A DNA stretch of 64,000 nucleotides, from contig JADLSH010000191.1 in assembly GCA_016169945.1 (NCBI GenBank), forward strand, positions 771,501 through 835,500, written 5' to 3'. Below the pieces are notes generated by a model. The model made no database searches. It was not told the origin of the DNA and worked only from the letters and a program-made list of their open reading frames with translations. Of the stretch, positions 38,502 to 50,200 are shown one piece after another; the stretch's first letter is position 1; every line of letters begins with the position of its first letter. The DNA is from Trachythela sp. YZ-2020 (Eukaryota; Cnidaria; Anthozoa; Malacalcyonacea; Clavulariidae). The position numbers were made by a program, and so were the translations under genes.

Positions 38502-39860
38502 TTATTGGATAACACAAGCTTCGGAGCCTGACGAGTTCTTTTGTCCATAACTTCTTGCAAGACACAAAACTTGCATCCATTCCTGTAGTTCGGATTCTGT
38601 TTCTGCACAAAGAAAATATTTTCTCTGCAAGTCCTTTGGCTTGAGATAGAATGTGTAACTCTTTGATTTTACTTCACATGTCGCTATTTCACAAGAATCC
38701 AATATGAAGCTTTTAGGTGTATCCTATAAAATTTGAGAAAATATACAATCAAATTGCGTCTAATTTTTTTGTCAGTGTTGAATACTTCTTGAGACTAATG
38801 TCCAATGTAAGTTAGGTCTGTTTTCCACTTCAACGGTATCGTGCTGAAATGTAGCGTATTTCTTTGTTTCCTGAGCATTTGGGTAGAACTAATGACTTCA
38901 ACACAAAAGGAGACACTATTATGTTATGATACGGTGCCAGTGGAAAACCTTTTAGTAATCAACATATTAAATTGGCATTCCTTCATCAGTTGAGTCAACT
39001 GGAAGAAATCAGAAGAGAGATTCTTTTCATCAGTAATGCACAAAATCGGATTGTTAGGTAGAGCATATTGAAGACCATGTACTACTTCTGCATGATCTAA
39101 CTATACTTTGAATAAGCAGTAAGAGTTACTAAATGTGTTGCAAAAATATTTTGAATGAAACAAATCAAATAAGGCTAGAAAATTCCTTATGTGGGATGAA
39201 ACCCAAAATGGATATATTTGTATAATTGGTCTTGCGCTGTTTAGGTAATAAACAGCTGGTTTTATGACAGCGTTCGAAAAATGAACGTTCTATGTAGCAG
39301 CGACGCAGCGTTGTTCTACTCTACTATATGAACGTAATATCATTTCATATATACATAACAGACCGTGAGACTATATTAAATTTGTATATGAAACTGTGTG
39401 ATTATACATTCGTAAACCACAAAAACCATATACTACCATTTACGTTCAAGCATGAACTATTTAACGCGTTTGTTTTCGTTTAAAACGCGACGTTTTCTAA
39501 ATATTCTATATTTATAGTTTCGTGTTTTTAAACCTATTTGCATATATTGATATAAAAGACAAGTTATCCCATCATTTGATGCGTAATATTTAGGCTGGAC
39601 GCGCAGAATATCGACCAAAACAACAAACTTAAATAATGTAAACAAACATTTGGCTGAGGTTCAAAAACACCGCTTACATCGGGCGAATCGCCATAAAATA
39701 TTGTCCTTTCTTTAAGTGAGAACCACTTATTTTTCCATTTCTTGGAAAGCTTAGTTCTTTTCAACAACCAGCCCGATTTCTCAGTTGCTTGTGTAGTTGT
39801 TTCGGCCGTGTTTGGGTCCGTAGTAACATTGTTTATTTCGCATTCCTTGTCTGCCGCCAT
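38502..39860 (-). CDS. Small PH-domain protein, 2 exons
   Basis: Stand-alone pleckstrin-homology protein, likely a phosphoinositide or protein-binding module; family member not identified. Minus-strand exons 39678-39860 and 38502-38723 join in phase 0 to 134 residues. After an acidic/Thr-rich N-terminus, residues 28-120 form one PH domain: KSGWLLKRTKLSKKWKNKWF (first strands and the basic loop that binds phosphoinositides), FSLKERTIFYGDSPD, DTPKSFILDSCEIATCEVKS, YTFYLKPKDLQRKYFLCAET, and the C-terminal helix ESELQEWMQVLCLARSYG with the family's invariant Trp. No other domain is present. An additional exon missed by eye is possible, but start, junction and stop are all consistent. It is head-to-head with FEZ. 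Confidence 0.85.
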
Positions 39861-40771
39861 ATTGAATATTAAATTTCATGTTATTGTAACCACTGATTGT
39901 AACAACTCCCCCCGGGAATGCTCTCACTTTTATTGACTTATCCTGAAAAACAGGAATTTTGGATCATTTCACTGATTTCAGGTACTCTGTGAGGTACTTG
40001 GTTGTGGGACCTAAAATTGGGACCTAAAGTATTGAGGATATTTTTAGAGATTTAGAAAGATTCCAAGGAAGACCTAATATTATTAATGTAGAATTATTAT
40101 GTACTTGATATCTGACACTCATCATACTCATGCGAGTCCAGACCACTGGTCTATTATTAGATCAGTGGTCCAGACCTTGAAAATGAGTGAGAATATGATA
40201 AACACACACATATTATACGCATTTTCAAAAATCAAGTCACAGAAATATAGTTTCCACAATTTGTAAGCATGTTGGAAAGAAATCAAACAGTCAGACTTCA
40301 ATCATAAAAATCATTTGTGATTGATTCATTCAATCAAAAAACACAAATTGTGATTGAAAATATTAAAATTTGGACAGCTTCCGTCCTTTTGCTCAATGCA
40401 ATGTCAAATCATCTAGAAATACGTAATTTTATGGCCATTTATTGAACGAAACTTCTAAGGAACAATTCAGAGATGAAAATGCGTGAGAAAAATGTAGTTA
40501 TGCGTGTGAGCGTGAGATAGACGCCAAATGCGTGTCTCACGCAATATGCGTGAGAGTTGGAAGGTCTGCATATTTTCCCAGGCATAATGGCTCTGATTGC
40601 CTATTAGAATGCGATATTTTGTAAATTGCACAATTTTCGAGCTGTTACATAGTTCATTTTCAAATCAGAAGCACAGAACTGAATGGTGAAAGTGAAGGAA
40701 TTTCGGGAAAACTAAGGAATCTCAGAGGTCTCGCCAAGGAATTTTATCCCTGTTTTTAGCTCGGCTATGTT
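39861..40771. promoter_or_regulatory. Head-to-head region PH protein / FEZ
   Basis: 911 bp between divergent start codons. It is largely filled by an inverted-end element at 40171-40568. No TATA box or CpG-rich core was recognised. Confidence 0.55.
40171..40568. mobile_element. Element with CAGACC...GGTCTG ends, same family as 53016-53408
   Basis: Ends CAGACCTTGAAAATG and GTGAGAGTTGGAAGGTCTG, interior rich in GCGTGAGA/TCTCACGC strings near the right end. No target duplication is evident, so the left boundary is tentative. Confidence 0.55.
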
Positions 40772-43745
40772 ATGGCGGACGAAACGGGCCAAGCAGAAGA
40801 ATGGCTTGACTTCTCTTCGTCCTGTGTTGAAAACCAGGGAAAGCTTTTCGAGCCAGAGAATACAGAACTACAAACCGAAAGTGCTAAAGAAGACTTAGAG
40901 CATAATACAAGCGTCTGTAGTAAGCCTGAAGAGATACGTGAACTGTTAAAACAATCACTACCAGACACCACACATGTGCGTCAGAATCAAAGTTCTCCAC
41001 AATGCGCTTCAAATTCATCGGCTATAAACGAATCGTGTAAACACTGGTATGTATTAAATTCATTGCTTTTAAACAAAGTATATGTGACAGAAGTATATTA
41101 AAATCATGGATTTCTGGCGGCGTTAATTTTTATCTGATTTAATTGTTACCGGTATGTCTAAATATTTCTTTATTTTGACAGGATTTGGGTCAAGCTCATT
41201 TCAAATCTTAACGCTGTTCGCCAGCCAAAATGGCTCGGTTCCTGTTTAGAGGAGTGTTATTGTCGTTCTCTACAGATTTCAAAGGAGTTAGTAAGTAATA
41301 CTTTAAAAATCCAAGGAAATCTGGCTCTATATAGTTGTTTATAAAGTTTAAATAGACATAGAGTATAAATTGACCCCCAAATTGACAGACACCGGTTCGC
41401 CGTAAAAACAAATATTGAAATATAATTGCCTGTTATTAATACTGTATAGGGTCATTAACGTAATCCAGTTATGTTAATTACGCAAAAGAGTTACTGTAAA
41501 TTGACCTAACAGCACAAATATGAAGAAAAGTTTCAAATTGCTTGAAGGAGCACCATGAGACATTGAGAATAATACAACATGATATTTGGTACTTGAATGA
41601 GTTCCAGCTGCTTGCAACTGTCTGGGACGTTCACTCCTCCCAGTACAATCGCTGGCAAAAAATATTATGCCAGAATTTTGAGTAATATGAATTTTTTGTT
41701 TTCTTATTCAGAATAAAAGAGAGCAGCCACAAATAGCATTTGACAATTCTTGTAAAGACTTTTTTAATTTTCATGGAATTTTGTCAACTAATAAGGAACC
41801 TAATAGAACAAACAAGCTCGTTAAAACAGAGTCAGTTAATGAACTTATAAATAGAAATGGCACTAAACATAGAGACAGTATTAAGTCACTTGAACTGCCG
41901 GATACAGCAAAGGAGGAGTTAACGAGGTCGTTAGATGATAATTTTGAAGATCTTGATGCTGAGCTGGAATGGTCAGATAACATTGTCAAGGACGATACCT
42001 CGTTAAGCAATGCATCATTGTCATCTTCAGGGATAAATGAGAATGAAGCAACGGCAGGTAAAGTTTATATTAACCATTACCATCATTTGCTTGATGGTAC
42101 AGTAACGTAGCCAGGATTTTCAGTCAAGGGCCCCGAAAAAGTACTGGGGGGGCCAACATAGGGATTTGTATTAATCTGAATGTTTCCTTGGGAGGGGGGG
42201 CAGCCGGCCTCCCCTCTGGCTACGTCACTGTGATGGTAATGAATAAAAACATTTGTCTATGCCGACATGAAGCAAACATGGTGGCAATGTTTGGATATAG
42301 CACTCAATACAGTGTGATTTGTAAAGTTCATTCTTATGTAGAATTGGTTTGCCTTCCATATGAAGAAGTCCTCCGTCTGCGAAATGAACTGAAAGAATAC
42401 ACCAAACAATACTCGGATGTTCTTGTGGTGGAGCTAAAGAACCGCGATGCTTACATACGAGAAAAAGAACTTAAAAATGTCTTTATATCAAGCTTTTTAT
42501 CGGTTCAGGAGAAACTAAGAGAGACACATGCAGCAACAAATAAAAAGAAGTTTTCATTGCAGTCTAATAAGTCTAATAATCCCCCAAATAGTCAGGTTTG
42601 TATTGACCTAATCAGCTAATATGTGTTTATACCCATTGCCATCCAATTAATTTACTAGATAGTTTATATGTTTAGTTACCATCAGGGACGTAGCCAGGAT
42701 TATTTATCAATCTACCTGTCAAAAAGTGCTGCACTAGGTCCCCCCCCTCAAAAAATTATGTTTTCCTTGGTCAAGGTATGTGCAGTGACTGTTGAATGTC
42801 GGTATGTTATTGCGAAAATTTAAGCTTGAACAGTTGTACTAACTACTAAAGATTAAATAATACTAAAGATGAAGTAATATTTAAACCACGAGCAGGAGTG
42901 TTTTATCAGATATAAAAGATGAGGCGAAGCCGAGTGTTTTATATCTGAAAAAACACGTTCTGCGAGTGTTTTGAATGGCTTAAAAAACGATCACCATTTG
43001 GTCAGTTAGTTTAGTAATAATAATTGAAAAAAAAAGGAAAAAATTATAAGAAAAATGAAATGTATAGGATTTTTTTTTTTTATATAAAAACAAAATTTTT
43101 CTCTGTTTTTTTTTTTCTTTGTGTTTTTTTTGAGTTTTAATTTTGTTTTTATGTTTTTGACATTTTTTTGTCCGTCCACATTCAAAAATACCTGTCCAAA
43201 AGACAGGTGGAAGGGCCTCTGGCTGAACCCATGGTTACCATTGTTCCATTCTATGCTCACATTATCAGAACAGTGGTAACTACAGTTCATGTAAGTTATC
43301 TGAAAATGTGAATTGGATGGCAACAGGTATAAACATGTGTTAGCTGATTACATCTATTCATATTGGTTGTGTTAAATGTGGTTTTCGCCTAATTACACTG
43401 TATTATTTTTAGAGTTTAACGACAATACCATATGAAATAAAAAATGGTGGCCCAAGTACTGATATTTTGGAGAAACTCATTGAAAGTAAGTATTAAACCG
43501 TTTTTAGAAATGCTTTATGCACAACTTGCTACTATTCTGTTTGATATTTGCACAGTTGATATTTCATAATATTTTCATATTTGTTTTTCTTAGTTATGGA
43601 TGCAATGAGAACAAATAGTCCTAATGTCCCAACACTTCTAACGAATTACATTCTTAAGGGTAAGTTTTACATTGCTTTAGTGTGCATTGCACATTTATGG
43701 TTAGACTAATCTATTTTTTTTATTCCTTCAGTGTTGTGCAAATAA
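40772..43745 (+). CDS. FEZ1: FEZ/UNC-76 family kinesin-1 adaptor, complete, 7 exons
   Basis: Fasciculation and elongation protein zeta: a coiled-coil adaptor that couples cargo to kinesin-1 and is needed for axon outgrowth. Exons: 40772-41046, 41182-41290, 41712-42057, 42342-42595, 43413-43485, 43594-43659, 43732-43745; phases close to 378 residues (human FEZ1 392). The N-terminal two thirds is acidic and poorly conserved. The C-terminal conserved block is clear: PYEEVLRLRNELKEYTKQYS, VLVVELKNRDAYIREKELKN, VFISSFLSVQEKL (coiled coil), then LTTIPYEIKNGGPSTDILEK and PNVPTLLTNYILKVLCK at the C-terminus. Invertebrates usually have one gene that predates the FEZ1/FEZ2 split, so the symbol names the family. 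Intron 3 holds a hAT-type MITE. The last exon encodes only four residues and its stop codon opens a tandem repeat. Confidence 0.95.
42100..42230. mobile_element. hAT-type MITE with 8-bp target duplication (FEZ intron 3)
   Basis: Ends CAGTAACGTAGCCAG and CTGGCTACGTCACTG. Flanks TGATGGTA at 42092-42099 and 42231-42238 are identical. 131 bp, G/C-runs inside. A relative's left end (GGGACGTAGCCAGG) lies at about 42685. Confidence 0.9.
42893..42975. mobile_element. Foldback element with loop GAGGCGAAGCCGAG
   Basis: Arms GCAGGAGTGTTTTATCAGAT / TCTGAAAAAACACGTTCTGC with inner ATATAAAA / TTTTATAT and loop GATGAGGCGAAGCCGAGTG. It lies in FEZ intron 4, followed by T- and A-rich low complexity at 43025-43170. 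Confidence 0.75.
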
Positions 43746-43942
43746 CCAATAACTGTGTTTGTCTATCAACATGGTGCAAAGTTTCCTGAAAACTTGCTGT
43801 GAGTTCAAATAACCAATAACTGTGTTTGTATATCAACATGGTGCAAAGTTTGCCTGAAAACTTGCTGTGAGTTCAAATAACCAATAACTGTGTTTGTATA
43901 TCAACATGGTGCAAAATTTGCCTGGAAACTTGCTGTGAGATC
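43733..43942. repeat. 68-bp tandem repeat x3 starting at the FEZ stop codon
   Basis: Three units of the type CAAATAACCAATAACTGTGT ... CAACATGGTGCAAAGTTTGC ... AACTTGCTGTGAGTT. The first unit overlaps the last coding bases and stop (TGC AAA TAA), so the array begins inside the last exon and fills the start of the 3'UTR. Confidence 0.9.
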
Positions 43943-44250
43943 AAAATGGAAACTTTTTTACCCTTGTTCACTTCAAAAGAGGATTGACCACATAGACCAT
44001 TATCAAATAAATTAGAGAATGAATTATACAGAATGATTTGTATGTAGTGCAATAAAAAGACAAATTATATGAATTATTGTAGGGTTTGGTGAAATAATGA
44101 GTTTGTACAAAGGTGATTTTGTAAAGCATAGTAATATATCAAATTATAAATACTTAGGCCTGTAAGTTATTTTGTATTTTTTCATAACTAGCAAAGTAAT
44201 AAAATTTTTATTGTATTATTTTATTGACTTCTTCAATAAGTAGAGTTTCC
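43943..44250. other. Tail-to-tail spacer FEZ / DDX28
   Basis: About 300 bp of AT-rich sequence between convergent genes, holding both 3'UTR ends; AATAAA-type strings occur on both strands (for example 44052 and 44198). Confidence 0.6.
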
Positions 44251-47200
44251 TCAATGGGCGTCGATAATATTTGTTTCTGTCTTCACCTGCTTTTTCAGCT
44301 GCCAAAGACTGGCATCTTCCAATGGTATATTCTGTTGCATGGCTTTCTGTAAAATAAATATGGACACTACAGTAAAATCGCATTACTTAGCACCTTAGTC
44401 AACCATTTACGAAATACCTACATTAACTCATTTAGCACCGATAGAGCTATACAGTATACATATAGCCAGTGGCGGACACTAGGGGGGGGGCGGTGACCCC
44501 CCAATAATTTCTCAAAGCCTTTGAGTGATAGCTGATTAACTGTGTAACAAAGTTGTATCAATGATTTTACAACCACGAAAGCCTTGATAGGCTATAATTT
44601 AAGTAAATTTACATGAAATTTAAGCCAAAAAGTTTTACGAATTGAGATTTTCAGCAACAAAAGGGTGGTTATATATATGTTGGCAACCTAAGTTCGCACC
44701 CCCAATATTTCGCGAAGTGTCCGCCACTGAATATAGCTACTCTATATAAGTCCGTACCTTAATCTGCTCCATCATTACAAGTTCCCTATTATGACTAAGA
44801 AAACTGGTCACTTGAGGAGATGACGCCATTGTCGTTCCCAGTCTTCCTGTACGTCCAGCGCGATGCATGTAATCCACAACGCTTACAGGAAAGTCAAAGT
44901 TAATCACATGACCAACCTAGAGTTGAGATATAAAGTAGGTTATACCAAGTGTTAAGCGTTCTCGTAGTGTTAAATAACCTTATTGCGTTACAGGGCGGCA
45001 GATAGTGATCAACTTCAGAACTATTGACAGCAAACAAATTAAGGTAATAAGGGGGGTGTGCTTATTATCCTTACTTGCAGCTGAGAGCTAAGCTGAATTG
45101 CGAAGGACACAGCTCAACGTGACCGAGTCGAAGGCTTTCTAGGCGCATATTGCAGCCACCTTTTTCTTGCCATCACGGAGCACAGCTACGGTGGAAGGGC
45201 CAGTTAGGGGTTAAACCCAACCCACCCTGTCAACATTCCCTGTGGGAGGAAACCGGAGTACCCGGAGAAAACCCACGACTTTCGGCAGAGCGTTGACTAA
45301 CTCTTTTCACATAGCTATCATAAGTCCTCCCCAACGGGAATCGAACCCACGATATCAGAGGTGAAAGGCGCGTGCTCTGACGATTGCGCCACCGAAGCCC
45401 CTAACGTCTCGTTCTACATCTCTCTACCTTCACGTACATTAGTTGTGTCAAGTCCTCTTGAAGCCATATCTGTACAAACAAGAATAGGAGTTTCTTTCTC
45501 TTTAAAACTTTGGAGATGCAATCTTCGCTCCTGCAAAATATCATACACACATATTTTAATCATTTCTTTCTATGACCGTTTACTGTTAAGGCACCACGCG
45601 AGAGTACACTAGACGTGTTACTACCGATTGCTGTCAAGTAATGATTTTATACAGAACTCATCTCTTCACATCTTCAGCGGTTCTTTAATAATAATAATAT
45701 AATAAGAAGCTTTTAAAAAAAACTTCGCTAAAAATTACAACAAACACAACAAACAACAAGATATTACAAACAAACAAAAAAAAGAAGTTAGATAAGGGGA
45801 CGGACTCGGAAGTCCCAAAGTCCCAACAAGGCAAAAATATATATATAACAAACACCTATTATATGCTATGATATGATAGAATATAAAAAAAATAAACATA
45901 AACTCTATCTATTTATCTAACTACTATTTGACGAATATAACCTTTCTCTTCATAATAATATAATACCCTTCACTGCTATTATAATCTAATTACACCACTT
46001 TCACCATAGTTTCCCTAAAACAAATAATAACGGTAAGTATAACTAACATAACATAACTCGAGGATTGATGGGATTTGATTTATTTTGTTTGAGACGAGAT
46101 AACAGATAACAGATACAAAAACTTAAAAACCAAACCAAAACAATCTCAACCTAGTCAAGGACTGTCAATATACACAACAGTCACATACAATAAGCTAAGT
46201 TTGTAGTCTGTCCGTATCAATATTTGAAATTTTATTTGAATAATGTTTGTATAATCTAGTTTTAAAGAATAAAGTTTAAGTTTTAAAGTAGCTGATTACG
46301 AAGATGAAGTGTTATAATACCTTCTTAGGCATATTTCCATTCAGTCGTATTTGTGGCGTTCCTTGTTCCTCCAGGAAATACGATGTCCAGTCACAGCTTT
46401 TTGTCGTATTGCAGAAAACCATGATTTGTTTATCATCTTGTCTCAGTTCTTGTGATAGGATATCGAGTAGTAACTCTATAAATTGCACAATAGGTTAGTG
46501 CATATCACAAATGCCTTTCATCTCCGTGACCTGAGTTCAATTCCTGCTGCAATATGCAGTTATTAACCCCAATGCTCTTACCGCTTTTCTTGTGTTGAGA
46601 AATTTTCACAAATTTTTGAGAGACATGAGGAAGAACGTGGTGCAAGCCAGAATTACAGATTGACAAGTTCTACAAAAAGGAAAAACATGATATACAGTGC
46701 TACAATCAATGGGGTTAACTAACTACTAGTCTACTAGCAAAGTGCCTTAACTGATAGCTGCAGTGGCGGATTACCAAGTAGGCAGAGTAGGCTGAAGCCT
46801 ACAGGCCCGGGCTTTCAAGAGGCCCGTGATTTTCAGAGAATGCACTTTTTATTAGAATTGTTACTATTTTTTGACATTAATTCAGCAAAACAGCCTCAGA
46901 AAGCGGGAAATAGCATTTCCGAGGCCTTAAATTTCCAAATATTTAGGCGGAACATGGCCCGGACCTCGCTGGAAGATGTGTCACCGTTTACTGGCGTGAA
47001 AATATCATTCTCAAGGTTCGAGAATTTTACTTAGCCTACAGGCCTCGTACCTGGTAATCCGCCAATGGATAGCTGACAAACGATGAAACAGCAATTTGGA
47101 ACTGACATCTTACAAAATATTTTACTGACAGCTAACAATTTTAGTTCGCAAGTAACAACAGTATGACCTCAGTCACCTCACTTGCACTTCACCTGGCCAT

Positions 47201-50200
47201 ACTTACAGGAATATTTTGGTTCAGTATTTTAAGCATCTCTTGTTGTACAGTTGTTGTAACAAACGTCGTCTGTACACGCTGTTCTGTTTCCATCCAGGAT
47301 TTTACCTGAAAATTTAAAGAATAGGTTCCAAATTCCTCCATATACTAAGCATACGGCACAATGAAAGCCAGTAGAAATATTTAGTTGTTATTGCTGCAGT
47401 GCATTGCAGTGGCGGATATTCAGCCTCTCAAATTTCCGACAAAACCCTCCAATTTCCGACATATGCCCCACTTACACTCAAAATAGGCCGTTTTCTCCGA
47501 CAAATGGCCAATTTGCCTCCCCCCACACCATGAATGTCAGAGCAAGCGTCTTTCACCTCTGAGATTGTGGGTTCAATTCTTGCTATGCTTATGGACTCAA
47601 CTCACTCAAGACATTCATGTGAAAAGTGCCAGTCCAAAAGTCATGGGTTTTCTCAGGGTTTTCACAACCATATCAGCATTAGCTGCAGTTAAATATAGTC
47701 CAGGGCTCGAAATAACGGCCGGTCAACGGACATTGTCCGGTCAGAATTTAGTATTGCCGACCGGACAAAACCCTTGAATGCCGGTCTTTTTGTCCGGTCA
47801 AATAACAATTCCTGCACTTTAAAAGAAAATTCAATTTCATCAGATTGAGTTGTTGTTTTTTTTGTCAAAGGATTTGAGTGTGTGTGTAACTTGTCTAATA
47901 ATTAAGCATCATGTATTGTAACGCAGGATCTGAACGTCATTATTAAAAGGGTTAGTTTAGGCAAAATATTTGTCCGTCCAAAAATGGGTCATGTCCGAGC
48001 AAAAACACATTTGACCGGACAACGTGACCGCCGCATGTCCGTTCGTTATTTCGAGCCCTGATATACATGTCCTGATTTTGTGATTATGCGTTAATATTGT
48101 AAAGGTAGTATTTGAAGGCCACATACTCCTGCATATTTTAAAATTTCCACCGCCATTGAAACAAAACTTGGATCAAACATGGTGTCCGCTTCATCAACGA
48201 CAAGATGAGATAAGTCAGACAGAAAAACATCACCTAAAATAGAAATATGGGTTGGGTAAACATTTGACGTGAACATTTCAATGATGTAGTGGTCCAGTGT
48301 AGGTAGTATTCTACAATAAGCTACCGTTGTTTGTGTCTGAACTACCTGAAAAAGATATCTCACACGTGGTGGTCCAGTGTAGGTAGTGTTCTACAATAAA
48401 CTTCCGTGTTTTGTGTCTGAACTATCTGAAAGTAATTATTGCATGTATCAACATAGTCATAGTGGTCAGTGGACTCAGTGCACCTTTTTGTAAATACCGA
48501 ATGAGTACATGTGGCGTGGCAACCGCGATATCAACTGGTTCACATAGTCCTTCACGTATCCATTTCTGAAATAAGAATGAAAGCTTGTAAACTAAAATCT
48601 CACTTGTAGACAAGTCAATGCGTTATTTCACTGGTGCAAACAGTTCTACCTTCTTCCTTCCACTGATTAAACCAAGTGAGCGCAACTTTGTAAAATGACT
48701 GAGATATTTAACAACACCCTTAAAATAATGATATGACAGTTAATAAGTATAATAATTGTGTAGTTAATTGCCGCAAACCAGCAGTAAAGCGGACCAAAAT
48801 ATGCATTCATATTCGGGCACCACAGTTTGATAGATGATAATCACTTGACTCCATTCTACTTACCAAGATCTGTACTGCGAGTTCTCGAAATGGAACCACG
48901 ATACATGCTCGTGGCCTGCTTGGCCGTGAAACAATACCCTCAATATCCTCCTGGTTTTTTAATATATTGATGATTGGTAGAAGATATGCCAGCGTTTTCC
49001 CAGATCCTTGCAAAAATTTTAAAAATTATTGAATTTCTATGCATGGTATAAATAAATTACATGATTTGCAAATCAAACAATTAAGAATGGAAAAATGAAG
49101 AGAAATTATCATATTCAATAAAGCGTTCAATCTTACCTGTCTGGGATGTACAAAGGACATTGACATCATGCAAGATTTTTGGAATGCTTTGGACCTAATA
49201 TACATTATATTATATGTGAATTATCTGCATGTATTTTAGTAGATATGACTTTTGAAATTCTTGTTGAATTTATCAGGTAGTTCGATCTTAAAGACCCACA
49301 CGTTCAATATATTTTAGTAGATACGTAAATTAACCAGTGAGTTTAATCTGAGAGTAATGTGGTGTTGGTGTTACGTGATCAGTGCGTGTGCATTTCACCT
49401 CCATGACTGGTGCTTGATTCCTGCATTATACAGTTTTTTGATTATAATTTATTTTGCCTCAGTCAAACGTGAGAAGAATGTTTCCAGTTTGACTCTACCA
49501 ATCACTGCAGGTTGTTCTGAGTAGAAGGTGTTAGTAGATGGAATACTCGAACAGAAATTTATATACATTTTTTAGACCTAGCCAGGAGCAGTTGCGAAAA
49601 TTGCAACTTAGGCCCTCTGGCAGGAATTGAACCTGCGGCCCTGCGATTCCGGTGCAGCGCTCTAACCAACTGAGCTACATAGTCCAGTTGCTGAGCATTA
49701 ACCGCAAGTTCGTTAGTATATAAGATGGGAGTGATGTCAGTATATGGTGTATGGGTAAATATGAAGATTTTTCTTGGCATCTCGTTCGATAGGATTAATA
49801 GTAGATGGAATACTCGAACGGAAATTTATATACATTTTTTAGACCTAGCCAGGAGCAGTTGCGAAAAATGCAGCTTAAGCCCTCTGGCAGGAATTGAACC
49901 TCTGAGTAGCCAGTAGCGTAGCCAACCCGCCGATTTAGTCCCGCTATGCAAATTTGTTCGTGTTCATTGACGGTGAAAACAATCAATTTCTAAAGAAATG
50001 AATAATGATGATTTGAAATTTGCATAGCGGGATCAAATCAGCGGGCTGGCTACACCACTGTGAGTAGCTCTGGCTCCCTCCCATAGTAACACTGTGTACC
50101 CATAAGGGATACCCCTTACTCAACCTCTAGAGAGAACAGTTTACTAAGAACGTATAGAGCTATCCAGTGTAAATAAAACTTATTCCAAAGATACTGAAGA

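Larger units (their letters stand above)
49365..50185 (+). mobile_element. SINE family A copy interrupted by SINE B and a hAT MITE
   Basis: Family A body (AGTTTGACTCTACCAATCAC) stops at about 49515 and resumes at about 50069 with TCCCATAGTAACACTG and the AAATAAA tail. Between lie 49533-49902 (SINE family B material) and 49911-50060 (hAT MITE). It lies in DDX28 intron 3. Confidence 0.75.

Noticed and set aside
38407..38610. 67-codon minus-strand ORF overlapping the PH gene
   Set aside because: Different frame from the PH-domain exon, which has the clear homology.
49610..49680. tRNA gene on the minus strand
   Set aside because: A and B boxes are intact, but the sequence is fused to a SINE body, partially duplicated nearby, and lacks a paired acceptor stem.
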